Both the position numbers and the translations under genes were made by a program. Of a DNA stretch of 64,000 nt, positions 9,169-18,788 are shown one piece after another. Position 1 is the stretch's first letter. Each line of letters opens with the position of its first letter. This DNA comes from CAIWHR01 sp963809965 (GTDB lineage Bacteria; Pseudomonadota; Gammaproteobacteria; Burkholderiales; Casimicrobiaceae): NCBI GenBank assembly GCA_963809965.1, contig CAWELU010000006.1, forward strand, positions 310,001-374,000. The letters are read 5' to 3'. Below the pieces are notes generated by a model. The model saw only the letters and a list, made by a program, of their open reading frames with translations, was not told the origin of the DNA and made no database searches.

Positions 9169-10533
9169 ATGCGGCATCGTTCCTTCGCGCGCTCGCGGGA
9201 CGCCAACCACGCGATGGCGGCATGGACGGCGCTCGTCATGGCCGCGCTGCTCGCCGCCGGCACGGCAGCCGCGAAGCTCGTCGTGTTGCACGGCTACGCC
9301 GATTTGACCAGTACGACATTGTGGATTCAGACCGACGCGCCGGGCCCGGTGACGGTGTCGTGGCGCCCGGATGGTGAAACGGGCGATCGGCAAGTTGCGT
9401 TGATGGCGGCCGCAGCGAACGACAACGTCGTCGTCGCCCGCCTAACCGGAATGAAGCCCGGGGCGAAGTCGGTCTATCGCGTCGATGCGGGTGGCGAAAG
9501 CCGCGACGGGACGGTCCGAACGCAACCGTTCTGGACCACGTCCGCCGACGCCAAGTCGCTCACGTTTGCGATCGGTTCGTGTTTCTTCGTGGCCGACCCC
9601 GATCCGGTGTGGGGCGGCTCCGGCTATGGCGACGGCTACGAGATTTTCGCCGCGATCGCCGCGCAGGCGCCGGATCTCATGCTCTGGCTCGGGGACAACG
9701 TCTATCTGCAGCAGCCGGACTTTTTCGACCCCTCGTCGATGGCGATGCGCTATCGCCGGCAGCGCAGCCTGGAGCCGTTGCAGGTGCTCCTCACCGCGAC
9801 GGCGCATATCGCGATCTGGGACGACCACGACTTTGGCCCGAACGACGGGAACACGTCGTACACGTTGAAGGGCGAAACGCTGAAGCTGTTCCAGCGTTAC
9901 TGGCCGAATCCGAGCTTCGGGCTGCCGGAGCTGCCAGGCACGTTCGGTGTCGCGCGCTATGGCGATGTCTTGTTCTTTCTCCTGGATGACCGCTATTACC
10001 GCTCGCCCAACCGCTGGCCGGATGGACCCGACAAGACGATGTTCGGCACACGTCAGCTCGAGTGGCTGAAGCAGGCGCTGCTCGAAGCCCCGCGCGGCAG
10101 CCTCAAGATCGTCGCCGGCGGGAGCCAGTTCTGGAACCGCGAGCATCGTTTCGAGGGCTGGCACCATTTCGCCACCGAGCGCAGAGCCTTTGCCGATTGG
10201 CTCCTCGCGCAGAAGATCGAGGGCCTGATCTTTCTGTCCGGAGACCGCCATTTCTCCGAGCTCCTTCGCGTCGCGCGGCAGGGCGCCTATCCGATCCACG
10301 AGTTCACGTCGAGCCCGCTCACCTCGCGCCCGCCGGCGAGAATCGACGATGTCGAGCGCAACAACCCCGACCTGGTACCCGGAACGCTCGTCGCGAAACG
10401 GCAGTTCGGGCTGATCCGGGTCAGCGGTCCTGGATCGGACCGTCACGTCACCCTTCAAGCGCTCGATGCGGCGGGCACGCTGCTGTGGCAGCACGAGATT
10501 CGGGCCAACGACCTGCGCTTTCCACGGGAATGA
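9169..10533 (+). CDS. PhoD-like alkaline phosphatase family protein, exported
   Basis: Metallophosphatase of the PhoD/DUF839-unrelated PhoD-like group. The N-terminus has an Arg-rich start and a hydrophobic stretch (about residues 17-35, ending TAAAK) that looks like a secretion signal. Then comes a fibronectin-like N-terminal domain and the catalytic domain: FAIGSCFF, LWLGDNVYL, IWDDHDFGPND and FLSGDRHFSELL, which carry the metal-binding Asp, Asn and His residues. About 454 residues from ATG 9169. Substrates of PhoD enzymes are phosphodiesters and phosphomonoesters, so a phosphate- or lipid-scavenging role is likely but not proven. The stop overlaps the photolyase start as ATGA, so the two are co-translated. 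Confidence 0.87.
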   Translation: MRHRSFARSRDANHAMAAWTALVMAALLAAGTAAAKLVVLHGYADLTSTTLWIQTDAPGPVTVSWRPDGETGDRQVALMAAAANDNVVVARLTGMKPGAKSVYRVDAGGESRDGTVRTQPFWTTSADAKSLTFAIGSCFFVADPDPVWGGSGYGDGYEIFAAIAAQAPDLMLWLGDNVYLQQPDFFDPSSMAMRYRRQRSLEPLQVLLTATAHIAIWDDHDFGPNDGNTSYTLKGETLKLFQRYWPNPSFGLPELPGTFGVARYGDVLFFLLDDRYYRSPNRWPDGPDKTMFGTRQLEWLKQALLEAPRGSLKIVAGGSQFWNREHRFEGWHHFATERRAFADWLLAQKIEGLIFLSGDRHFSELLRVARQGAYPIHEFTSSPLTSRPPARIDDVERNNPDLVPGTLVAKRQFGLIRVSGPGSDRHVTLQALDAAGTLLWQHEIRANDLRFPRE

Positions 10534-11999
10534 AGGCCCGCACGGCCGACGCCGCGCTGGTGTGGTTCCGGCGCGACCTGCGCGACTTCGATCACGCCGC
10601 GCTCCGTCACGCCCTGGGGGAGGCGCGCCGCGTCTATTGCGCGTTCGTATTCGACCGCGGGATCCTCGATGCATTGCCCTCGCGGGAAGATCGGCGCGTC
10701 GAGTTCATCCGGGAAAGTCTCGTCGAACTCGCCGCCGCGCTCGCGGCCCGGGGCGGCGGGCTGATCGTACGTCATGCGTACGCACGGGACGAGATCCCGA
10801 GGCTTGCCGCCGAGCTCGGCGTCGCAGCCGTCTACGCGAATCGGGATTACGAGCCGAAGGCGTGCGAACGCGATGCAGAGGTCGCCCGCACGCTCGCCGA
10901 GCACGGCATTGCATTCCGGACGTTCAAGGATCAGGTGATCTTCGAATGCGAGGAGGTATGCACGCAAGCCGGCAAGCCGTTTGGCGTCTACACGCCCTAC
11001 CGGAACGCATGGCTCAAGGCCCTGACCCCGAGCGATCTCGAATCGCACGTGATCGACTCCGTCGCCGATGCGCTTGCGCCGCCCCCGGCGTTGATCGCGG
11101 CTCCCGTCCCGTCACTCGAAGCGCTGGGCTTCGAACGGACCAACCTCGATTCGACCGGCGTCAGACCGGGAATGCGCGGTGGCGCAGCCACGTTCGCCGA
11201 CTTCCGCTCGCGCGTGGACGGCTATCGCGAGTCCCGGGACTTTCCGGCCTTGCGTGGGCCGTCGTATCTCTCCGTGCACCTGCGCTTCGGCACGGTATCG
11301 GTGCGCGAGCTCGCCGCCTTCGCGCATGCACGGTCGCTCGAGCCCGGTGGGAGCGGCGGCGCAACGTGGCTCGCGGAATTGATCTGGCGCGAATTCTACG
11401 CACAACTGCTGTGGCACCATCCGCAAGTGGCGACACAGGCTTTCCAGCCGGCATTCGTTGCGCTGCGCTTTCCCGACCATCCGGAAAGATTCGCGGCCTG
11501 GCGCGAAGGGCGGACCGGCTACCCGTTCGTCGATGCCGCGATGCGCCAGATCAACGCCACCGGGTACATGCACAACCGGCTGCGGATGATCGCCGCGAGC
11601 TTCCTGGTCAAGGACCTGTTAGTCGACTGGCGCTTGGGAGAGCGTTACTTCGCCGATCACCTGATCGACTACGATCTGGCATCGAACAACGGCGGCTGGC
11701 AATGGGCGGCGTCGACCGGCTGCGACGCGCAGCCATGGTTTCGCATCTTCAATCCGGTCACGCAGTCGCAACGCTTCGATCCCGACGGCGAATTCATCCG
11801 CCGCCATGTGCCCGAGCTCGGCGCTTTGGGTGCACGCGAGATTCACGCGCCTTGGCGCGTTCCACCGCCGATTCAGCGCGCGAAGGGTGTCGTCGTCGGC
11901 CGCGATTACCCGGCGCCGGTCGTGGACCACGCTGTTGCGCGAAAACAGGCGCTGGCCCTGTTCGATGCCGCGCGCACTGCGGCGCGTCTCGCAACATGA
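10530..11999 (+). CDS. phrB: Deoxyribodipyrimidine photo-lyase
   Basis: Blue-light repair of cyclobutane pyrimidine dimers. 489 residues, the usual length for class I enzymes. N-terminal antenna domain begins ALVWFRRDLRDFDHAAL; the FAD-binding domain carries LIWREFYAQLLWHHP, GRTGYPFVDAAMRQ, GYMHNRLRMIAASFLVK and DYDLASNNGGWQWAAST, including the conserved Trp residues of the electron-transfer chain and the Asn near the flavin. It starts within the stop codon of the phosphatase gene. An alternative would be a cryptochrome, but the full set of photolyase active-site segments favours repair. Confidence 0.93.
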   Translation: MKARTADAALVWFRRDLRDFDHAALRHALGEARRVYCAFVFDRGILDALPSREDRRVEFIRESLVELAAALAARGGGLIVRHAYARDEIPRLAAELGVAAVYANRDYEPKACERDAEVARTLAEHGIAFRTFKDQVIFECEEVCTQAGKPFGVYTPYRNAWLKALTPSDLESHVIDSVADALAPPPALIAAPVPSLEALGFERTNLDSTGVRPGMRGGAATFADFRSRVDGYRESRDFPALRGPSYLSVHLRFGTVSVRELAAFAHARSLEPGGSGGATWLAELIWREFYAQLLWHHPQVATQAFQPAFVALRFPDHPERFAAWREGRTGYPFVDAAMRQINATGYMHNRLRMIAASFLVKDLLVDWRLGERYFADHLIDYDLASNNGGWQWAASTGCDAQPWFRIFNPVTQSQRFDPDGEFIRRHVPELGALGAREIHAPWRVPPPIQRAKGVVVGRDYPAPVVDHAVARKQALALFDAARTAARLAT

Positions 12000-12078
12000 T
12001 CGATGCGCAATCTTCCGCTGCGCCCTGATGGCCCCGGGGCGCGTGCGGACCCGGCTTCCTCGCGCGCGCACGGTCCCG

Positions 12079-12501
12079 CTAGCGAGCCAGCCAGCGATGC
12101 AGCACGAGTCCGGCGAGCACCATTGCTGCGGCGATCGCGAACCCGGTGCCGCTGGTGCCAAAGCCTTGCCATCCGGCGACGAGGATCGACGACGCGGCGA
12201 TGACTGTCGCCACCAAGCCGGCGCGGCTCGTCCGCCCCCAACCGGCAAGGAGTCCGACCACGCCGTAGATCAGCGCATTCGACAGCACGGCGGCGAATGG
12301 CAGGTAGAGCCAGTGCTTGTTGGACGGATCGCTAAGGATCAGCTTCGACATCGGCCACAGCGGCAGTTGCACCCCGTGGAGCAGCGCGAGCGCGGCCGCG
12401 CCGCCGGGCGCGCGCCCGTCGAGCGCCCAGCCCAGGAGCGTAAAGACGATGGGCACGACAAGGCCACCGACCGCGGCGAACACGACGGGCGTTCTTGTCA
12501 T
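12079..12501 (-). CDS. Small integral membrane protein, unknown function
   Basis: 140 residues with four or so hydrophobic segments: about 7-25 (VVFAAVGGLVVPIVFTLLGW), 34-50, 66-86 (LPFAAVLSNALIYGVVGLLA) and the C-terminal pair 95-135. No recognisable enzymatic motif. It follows the NAD(P)-binding gene on the same strand with a 25-base gap, so the two may be co-transcribed. I do not recognise a named family. Confidence 0.6.
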   Translation of the reverse strand: MTRTPVVFAAVGGLVVPIVFTLLGWALDGRAPGGAAALALLHGVQLPLWPMSKLILSDPSNKHWLYLPFAAVLSNALIYGVVGLLAGWGRTSRAGLVATVIAASSILVAGWQGFGTSGTGFAIAAAMVLAGLVLHRWLAR

Positions 12502-12526
12502 TGGCGCCCCGGATCCGACACGTTTG

Positions 12527-13163
12527 TCACGAGCTTACGTAAACCTTCTGTCCAACGAAACGGCGATGCGTCGCGGCGCGAAAAATGAACTCGGCCAAGT
12601 CCACCCGGCTCAAGCTGCTCGGCATGCCGATCGGGAGCGCCGGATCGGCGTGCACGACGCCGGTGCGCCCGCCCTCGGTAAGACGGGGCGGCTTCACCAC
12701 GGTCCAGTCGAGCCCGCTCGCCATCACGATCGCCTCCTGCTGCGCGCGATCCCGCGCGAGGTCGGGCGCGCGCCAGCGAAGAAGGCGCGTCATCGCGCGC
12801 ACGGCCGGGCTGATGTTGCCGGGTAGCGCGCCGATCATCGCGCCGGTGAGGCATACGAGCCGGCGGACACCTTCGGCGCGCATCGCCTCGACGATGCGCT
12901 GTGTCAGCGCCGCGCAGAAGGCCTCGGGATTGCGCGCATGCGGCCCGTACACGCAGCACACGCCGTCGACGCCACGCACCGCGGTGACGATATCGGGAAG
13001 GTAGTCGGGAAAACCGCGCACCACGACAAGGCCGGAAGGAAGCTGCAGCGACAGCACCCGCCTGGGTCCGCACGAACGCGCGCACCTGCCAGCCATGTGA
13101 CAGCGCGACCGCGAGCAGCGCCCGCCCCGTCCGGCCGGTCCCGCCGAAGACCGCGAGCTCCAT
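12527..13163 (-). CDS. NAD(P)-binding epimerase/NmrA-like protein, frame break near 13065
   Basis: Rossmann-fold protein of the atypical SDR (NAD(P)H-binding) group. The dinucleotide motif GGTGRTGRALL is at residues 7-17, followed by WQVRAFVRTQ. Near 13065 the frame changes; beyond it the sequence continues VDGVCCVYGPHARNP, RRLVCLTGAMIGALPGN and SGLDWTVVKPPRLT. Removing one base gives 211 residues. There is no Tyr-X-X-X-Lys catalytic pair, as usual for the atypical group, so it may be a redox sensor, a flavin/quinone reductase or a regulator rather than an epimerase. Substrate unknown. Confidence 0.75.
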
Positions 13164-13244
13164 GGAATGGGGGATCCGAGACGAACTTCCGCTCTCGCCC
13201 AGGGGCCGACTCGAACTGCTCCGGAAGCCGCCGGTGCCCCTGCT

Positions 13245-15297
13245 TCAGTCCTCTTCCTGCTTGCGCGACTTGCGATACTCCGTCACGAGTTGCTGTTGCA
13301 GGTTCGGCGGCGCCTGTTCGTAGTGGGAGAGCTGCATCGACCACGAGCCGTGCCCGCCGGTCACCGACTTCAGGCGCGCCGAGTAGCCTTCGAGCTCGGC
13401 AAGCGGCGCGAGCCCGCTGATCGCGAGCAAACCGGGTTGCAGGCCCTTGGTGCCGGTCACCTGCCCGCGCCGCGAGGACAGATCGCCCGCGATGTCTCCG
13501 GTGTTCGCTTCGGGGCAGACCACCTCGACGCTGACGATGGGCTCCAGCACGATCGGCCGCGCCTTCTCGATGGCGTCGAGGAATGCCTTCTTGCCGGCGG
13601 CGACGAACGCGACTTCCTTCGAGTCCACCGGGTGGTGCTTGCCGTCATGCACGATGACGCGCACGTCCTGCATCGGAAAGCCGGCGACCGCACCGGTTGC
13701 GAGCACCTGCTCGACGCCCTTTTGCACGGCCGGCATGAACTGGTGCGGGATGACGCCGCCCTTGGTCTGATCGAGGAACTCGAATCCCGCGCCGCGTTCG
13801 CGCGGCTCGACCCTGAGCGACACCTCGCCGAACTGCCCCGCCCCGCCGGTCTGCTTCTTGTGGCGGTGAAAGCCTTCCGCGCGGCCGGTGATCGTCTCGC
13901 GGTACGGGATGCGCGGCGGTCGGGTGTCGATCTCGAGCTTGAACTGCGAGGCCATCCGCTCGAGCACCGAGCGCAGGTGCAGGTCGCCCAGCGCGCGCAG
14001 CACGGACTCGTTGGTGGAAGGATCGTGCTCGATGAGGAGTGTCGGGTCCTCGGCGATCATCCGGTGCAGCACGTCGGAGATCCGCTGCTCGTCGCCGCGC
14101 TTCTTCGGCGTGATCGCGACGCCGTGCATCGGCATCGGAAATTCGAGCGGGCGCATATGGATATGATCCTCGTCGTGCGAGTCGTGGAGCACGCAGTCGA
14201 ACTCGATCTCGTCGACCTTGGCGACGGCCGCGATGTCACCCGGAACGGCGCGATCGATCTCGATGTTCCTGCCGCCCTGCAGCAGGAACAGGTGACCGAC
14301 CTTGAACGGCTTGCGACCATCGCCGACGAAGAGTTGCGTGTCCTTGGTCACGGTACCCTGGTGGACGCGAAACACGCCGAGCTTGCCGACGAACGGATCC
14401 ATCACCACCTTGAAAACGTGCGCGAGCACGTGCTTCTTCGGGTCAGGCTCGGAACGGAATTCCTGCGCGGCCTCTCCCTCCCCCTTGTAGAAGAGCGGAG
14501 GATTCGCCTCGAGAGGATTGGGTGCGAGCTTCACGAGCACGTCGAGCAGTTCGGCGACGCCCGCACCGGTTTTGGCCGACACAAAACAGACGGGCACCAG
14601 ATGTCCTTCGCGCAGCGCCTTCTCGAACGGTGCGTGGAGCTCTTCGGGCGCGATTTCGCCCTGCTCGAGATAAAGCGACATCAGCTCCTCGTCGACCTCG
14701 ACCACCTGGTCGACGAGCGCGCGATGGGCGTCGGCAACCGACGAGAAGTCGGCGTCGCCTTCCGGGTTGAAAAAGCAGTCCACGACGCGCTTGCCGCCGC
14801 CGGCGGGCAGATTGATCGGCAGGCATTCCTTGCCGAACGCTGCCTGGATCGAATCGAGGAGCGGACGGCAGGTCGATGTTCTCGGCATCGATCTTGTTGA
14901 TCACGATGAGCCGACACAGACGGCGCTTGCCGGCCCAGTCCATCATCCGCGACGTGATCATCTCGATGCCCGATTGCGCGCTGATCACCACCGCCGCCGT
15001 CTCGACCGCGTCGAGCGCGCCGATCGACTGACCGATGAAATCCGGAAAGCCAGGCGTGTCCACCAGATGGATACGCGATTCCTGCGTATCAAGATGCAGA
15101 ATCGACGCGCGCAGCGAATGCTGCCAGCTCTTCTCCAATGGATCGAAATCGCTGACGGTCGTGCCGCGCTCGACGCTGCCGGCCTCCTTGACCGCGCCGG
15201 ATTTCAGCAACAGCGCCTCGGCGAGCGTGGTCTTGCCGGCGCCTCCGTGGCCGACGAGCGCGACCGTACGGATACTGCTGGTGGCGTAATTCGCCAT
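13245..15297 (-). CDS. fusA: Elongation factor G paralogue (EF-G2 type), frame break near 14872
   Basis: Ribosomal translocase-like GTPase. G1 GHGGAGKTTLAEALL (about residues 16-30), G3 DTPGFPDFIG and G4 NKID are present; later domains carry GAGQFGEVSLRVEP and the C-terminal SWSMQLSHYEQAP. One extra base near 14872 splits the first 140 residues from the rest; restored length is 683. It is a lone gene, not next to rpsL-rpsG-tuf, and lacks the canonical EF-G1 RGITI segment (RGTTVSDFDPLE instead), so it belongs with the divergent EF-G-like proteins found as a second copy in many proteobacteria, whose role in translation or recycling is unclear. The symbol is given only as a family label. Confidence 0.85.
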
Positions 15298-15418
15298 GCT
15301 CCTTCCCTCCTCTTGTTCGACAGCGACAATTTATACCGAGGGGCGACGAGTGGCTAGTGACGCGCATCAAGGCGCGTCACGCGCGCAACCTTCCAATGCG
15401 GGACAGCGTCGCCGGAAC

Positions 15419-15651
15419 ATGGCACAATGCACCGGGTTTCCTGATGTGCCCCAGATTACGTTGCCCGTGACGGCCCGCGTCGCCGATTTCGTGTGCCGGT
15501 CCCGCTGCGCCGCTGTCGCATTCCTTTGCGGAGGCGCAATGGCGTTCGCGGGCGCGGCCGACGCACAGATCGCGTACCCGCCTCGTCCGATTCGCGTCAT
15601 CGTGCCGCAGGCACCCGGCGGCACCGTCGATCTCCTCACCCGCGTGCTCGC
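15419..15651 (+). pseudogene. Truncated N-terminus of a Bug-type tricarboxylate receptor
   Basis: From ATG 15419 the frame gives a signal-peptide-like stretch ending AMAFAGAADAQ and then YPPRPIRVIVPQAPGG, TVDLLTRVLAE, the typical first 60 residues of a Bug (TctC-like) periplasmic receptor. At 15652 the similarity stops abruptly and the DNA becomes, on the other strand, a CBS-domain fragment. The remaining 250 or so residues of a receptor are absent, so this is a broken gene end rather than a frameshift. Confidence 0.65.
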
Positions 15652-15686
15652 CGAACGCCCGAAAGATGTCCGTCTCGGTGATCACG
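15652..15686. repeat. 35-bp direct repeat, copy 1
   Basis: Identical over 35 bases to 19120-19154. It lies in the CBS-domain coding sequence of both fragments (coding for VITETDIFRAF on the minus strand). The two copies bracket the acyl-CoA ligase and Bug receptor. Confidence 0.85.
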
Positions 15687-15778
15687 GCGACGACATCCTT
15701 GCGGCCGTAGATCGCCGGCAACCCGCCGAGGCGCTTTCGACCATCAACTGCGCTGCGTCGATCAGCATGTCCATGAGA
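15655..15778 (-). pseudogene. CBS-domain fragment, copy 1
   Basis: Reading down from 15778: MDMLIDAAQLMVESAS, then after one extra base LPAIYGRKDVVAVITETDIF, RAF. This is one CBS repeat (the pattern DAA-LMVE...GLPV...VVGIITETDIF). It is flanked by receptor fragments on both sides, lacks a partner CBS domain and has a frame break, so it is a relic of a longer CBS-domain gene. Confidence 0.6.
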
Positions 15779-15993
15779 CGCTCTCCGCCCCCACCTCTTT
15801 TTCGATGATCACGGACTGTCCGAGATCCTCGCGCGTCTTTTCCGTGAGCGCGTGGGGCGCGAAGATGTCGGTCCGCCCCGACCGAACCGCCGACGATGAA
15901 GCGAATCGACCGCGTAGGCTATGCTTGGCCCGAAGCGCCTTCCCGCGAGCGAATGAACAGGTACAACGAAATCGGGAGCAGACGCTGATACAT
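15779..15993 (-). pseudogene. Decayed N-terminus of a second Bug-type receptor
   Basis: From a minus-strand ATG at 15993 the frame gives a short hydrophobic leader, then a stop; the next frame continues PTRSIRFIVGGSVGADR and a third gives TDIFAPHALTEKTREDLGQS followed by VIIEKEVGAES. Together these match the first 60 to 70 residues of a Bug receptor (Y-P-x-R-P-I-R-x-I-V, then L-G-Q-x-V-I-I-E). Multiple stops and shifts plus truncation at about 15779 make it a true pseudogene. Its start overlaps the start of the acyl-CoA ligase on the other strand. Confidence 0.55.
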
Positions 15994-17497
15994 GGCAAAA
16001 GTGGCTCCGCGCGGAAACCATGACCAAGCATATTTCAGCGTGAACCTCACCGATCCCATCCGCCGCCATGCTCTGCTCGATGCGGACATGCCGGCCATCG
16101 TGCGTCCGGACGGTCGGCGCGTATCTTACCGGGAACTCGATCGCACGATCGACACTTTGGCGCAGCGCGTGCTCGACCTCGGGCTTGCCCCGGGAAACGT
16201 CGCCGGGATGTTCCCATTGGCGCCGTACCCATATGTCGTACTGAAGCTAGCGCTCGCGCGCGTGGGCATCGCCGCCGGGCCCATGACTATGCCTGCGGCG
16301 ATGATGGACCTCCGCTTCACCAATGGTACGGCGCCCGCCCTCGAGCGTGTTCGGATGGTGGCATTCGATCATTCGTGGGTCGACATTCCGCCGCCGGACG
16401 CCGTTGTGCCGAACGTCCCGCTTCACGAGGATGGAGCGGCAATCGGGGGCATCTTCCCGTCCTCCGGCACGACCGGGAGTCCGAAGTTCGTCGCGCTCTC
16501 CTTTGAAACGATGGCGCGACGGATTGCCGTGCGCGGTCTCGGCATTCCGCTGCCTGCCAACGTAAGGCAGATCGCCATGATCGGCTTGGGCACCTTCTTT
16601 GGCCTCAGCAGCGTCCTCCGTGTTCTCTGGAACCGAGGGTTGGCCATATTAGAGCCAAGCAATGCGCCCACACAGCAACTGGTCGCCGACATCCAACACC
16701 ATCGTGTCAACCACATGGTCGTCTCGCCGATGACGCTGGAGCGTCTCGCAGCGTCCGTGCCGCCCGAAGATGGGCCCTTATCCTCGCTCAAGTCGATCGA
16801 GGTCTCGGGAAGCCGGTTGCCGATCACGCTCTATGAGTTGGCGCGGCAGCGGCTTTGCCCGAACATCATCTCGTTTTATGGCGGGGTTGAGAGTGGCCCC
16901 ATCGCTTCGGCACCCGTGTCCGCGTTGCCCGGTCATCCCGGAGACGTCGGCTATCTCCACCCGGGCGTGGAGGTCCAAGCGGTCGATGCCAGCGGCGTGC
17001 CGCTGCCGCCGGGACGCGAAGGCATTCTGCGCGTGCGCAGCAGCAATGCTGTGAACGCCTATCTTGGCGACCCCGTGGCCTCGGCGGGCGTGTTCAAGGA
17101 AGGTTGGGTCTATCCGGGCGATCTGGGCACCGTTTCACCCGACGGGCTGTTGACCATCGCCGGACGTGCGAGTGAGCTCATCAACAGCGGCGGCAACAAG
17201 GTCAACCCGCAGGTCATCGAGGATGTTCTCTTGTCGTTCCCGGGAATCAGGGAAGCTGCCGCGTTCGGCGTTCCCGATGCGCTGGGGCTGACGCGGATCT
17301 GGTCTGCCATGGTGGTCGATCGACCGGTGGACAGCGCTGCGCTACACGCATTCTGCGTTACGCGGCTTGGGCCTATCTCGCCACAGCGCGTGATGAAAAT
17401 GGACGCGCTGCCCCGCACGGAGTCCGGGAAAATCCTTCGCACGGAACTCGCCCGTATTGCCGCCTCCAAGTACGGGGACAAGTTGCAAAGCGCGTAA
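15992..17497 (+). CDS. Acyl-CoA synthetase / AMP-dependent ligase (class I adenylate-forming)
   Basis: 501-residue ANL-superfamily enzyme, no frame break. AMP/phosphate loop SSGTTGSPKFVALS (about residues 155-168), YGGVESGPIAS (A5-like), GDLGTVSPDGLLTIAGRASELI (A7/A8 with the ribose-binding Asp) and the C-terminal PRTESGKILRTEL with the adenylation Lys. The protein activates a carboxylate with ATP; which acid is unknown. The ATG at 15992 is the longest start, but GTG at 16040 (protein beginning VNLTDPIRRHALL) fits the usual family N-terminus better. Neighbours are a Bug receptor and receptor relics, so a transported organic acid is a reasonable guess. It sits in an island flanked by CBS fragments. 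Confidence 0.88.
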   Translation: MAKVAPRGNHDQAYFSVNLTDPIRRHALLDADMPAIVRPDGRRVSYRELDRTIDTLAQRVLDLGLAPGNVAGMFPLAPYPYVVLKLALARVGIAAGPMTMPAAMMDLRFTNGTAPALERVRMVAFDHSWVDIPPPDAVVPNVPLHEDGAAIGGIFPSSGTTGSPKFVALSFETMARRIAVRGLGIPLPANVRQIAMIGLGTFFGLSSVLRVLWNRGLAILEPSNAPTQQLVADIQHHRVNHMVVSPMTLERLAASVPPEDGPLSSLKSIEVSGSRLPITLYELARQRLCPNIISFYGGVESGPIASAPVSALPGHPGDVGYLHPGVEVQAVDASGVPLPPGREGILRVRSSNAVNAYLGDPVASAGVFKEGWVYPGDLGTVSPDGLLTIAGRASELINSGGNKVNPQVIEDVLLSFPGIREAAAFGVPDALGLTRIWSAMVVDRPVDSAALHAFCVTRLGPISPQRVMKMDALPRTESGKILRTELARIAASKYGDKLQSA

Positions 17498-17755
17498 GCG
17501 AGATGGATCCGCGCGGGGGCCCGCTGCTGCCCGTTTCGCACCGCTGGAACGGCACGATGATCGTGGCGCCAGCGAGCGCGCACGAATATCGGGCAAATTG
17601 GGGAAGGTCAGCGATTTGATCAGGCAGCGGAATTGACCGACACCGCCCACACCGATCCTGTCGGCACTGGCAGGAAATTCCGCGATGTGCAACCTGTGAT
17701 TGGCGAGGTCGTTACAACAACGTATTACCTGAGGCTGCGGCTGTGTGACTGTCCT

Positions 17756-18736
17756 TCATTCCTGTACGCCTGACGCTCTCGCGAAAGGTTCCCACTTTGC
17801 CCGGTACGCCGCGAGCATCTGTGCAGTCTGTTCCGGGGTGCTAACGACCCACTCCAGATTCCCTGCGCGAAATCGGGATTGCACGTCGGAGCTGCCCATC
17901 GCCGCGACGATCGCGCGCGCCAGCATACCTACCTTGTCGGCGGGCATCGAGGCCGGTGCAAAGATGGCAGTCCAGCCATCGCCTTCGATGTTGATGCCGG
18001 CCTCCTTCATGGTCGGCACGTCAGGCAACTCGGGTGAACGACCGGCGGCACTTACCGCTAGAATGCGCAGCTTGCTGGCCTTATGCAGGTTCAGAAGGGC
18101 ATCGAAGACGTCCACTGCAACCGGCACGTGACCTGCCATGAGCTCTGCCTGCAGCGGTGCCGATCCGCGATAACCGATCATCTGCGGCGTGACCTTGCTG
18201 ACATCGGCGAGCATCAATGCGAACAGGTGGGCAAGGCTACCGAGAGCCGGGACGCCAAAATTCGCCTGCGTCGGGTGTGCCTTGAGCCACGCGACCAGTT
18301 CCTTCATGTCCCGAACCGGCGTTGCCGGACCGACGGCAACCGCATAGGAGTAGGTACGGATGCATGACAACGCTACGAAGTCCAGCTGCGGATCGTAACC
18401 CGCGTTCTTGAACAGGATGGGCGCCAGGACATTGGTGGTTGGATTCCCCACCAGAAGCACGTTCTCGCCGGCTTGAGCTGTCTTCACCCGCTGGGCTGCG
18501 ATGAGTCCGCCTGCCGCGCCCTGATTTTCGACGATGACCGCAACACCGAGCCTGTCTTTCAGCGAGTCCGCCAGAATACGCGTGGCTCTGTCGATCGCGC
18601 CGCCCGGCGCTGTCGGAACGATCAACTTCAGCGGTGCGTCGAGGGTCTGCGCCGGCGCCTGCATGGCAACGCAAAGGCTGACGACCATGCCGACGATCTT
18701 GAGCAGCTGTACGAGTACTCTAGGGGATGAGGGCAT
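17756..18736 (-). CDS. Bug family periplasmic tripartite-tricarboxylate receptor protein
   Basis: 326 residues from ATG 18736 (the longer open frame upstream is not family-like). Signal peptide: hydrophobic LLKIVGMVVSLCVAMQAPAQ. Mature protein starts LDAPLKLIVPTAPGGAIDRA and shows the Bug hallmarks VIVENQGAAGGLIAA, FGVPALGSLAHLFALML, GYRGSAPLQAELMAGHVPV and SPELPDVPTMKEAG. Bug proteins bind organic acids and similar solutes for TctAB-type transporters; no tctA/tctB genes are nearby, which is common for this expanded betaproteobacterial family. The gene is complete, in contrast to the two receptor relics at 15.4-16.0 kb. It converges with the acyl-CoA ligase. Confidence 0.9.
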   Translation of the reverse strand: MPSSPRVLVQLLKIVGMVVSLCVAMQAPAQTLDAPLKLIVPTAPGGAIDRATRILADSLKDRLGVAVIVENQGAAGGLIAAQRVKTAQAGENVLLVGNPTTNVLAPILFKNAGYDPQLDFVALSCIRTYSYAVAVGPATPVRDMKELVAWLKAHPTQANFGVPALGSLAHLFALMLADVSKVTPQMIGYRGSAPLQAELMAGHVPVAVDVFDALLNLHKASKLRILAVSAAGRSPELPDVPTMKEAGINIEGDGWTAIFAPASMPADKVGMLARAIVAAMGSSDVQSRFRAGNLEWVVSTPEQTAQMLAAYRAKWEPFARASGVQE

Positions 18737-18788
18737 TTCGAACTTCGGACCCCGCCGGTGGAGCGATCCGAATTCGAACCTCGGACCC
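18737..18788. repeat. Two near-identical 16-base repeats directly upstream of the Bug gene
   Basis: TTCGAACTTCGGACCC at 18737-18752 and TTCGAACCTCGGACCC at 18773-18788, one mismatch, 36 bases apart. The first abuts the start codon of the receptor gene on the minus strand. They could be regulator half-sites; the GTTCGAA core also resembles a tRNA T-loop, but no tRNA can be folded here. Confidence 0.5.

Noticed and set aside
13167..14900. 577-codon plus-strand open frame opposite the EF-G gene
   Set aside because: Mirror of EF-G codons; His/Leu/Arg-rich with no domain.
15992..17497. Acyl-CoA ligase as part of a nonribosomal or polyketide cluster
   Set aside because: No carrier protein, condensation or ketosynthase gene nearby; a lone ligase by a Bug receptor fits organic-acid use better.
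17560..17745. Plus-strand remnant frame (HTDPVGTGRKF ... VVTTTYYLRL)
   Set aside because: Looks somewhat protein-like but has no start and no family I can recognise; left out as a gene.
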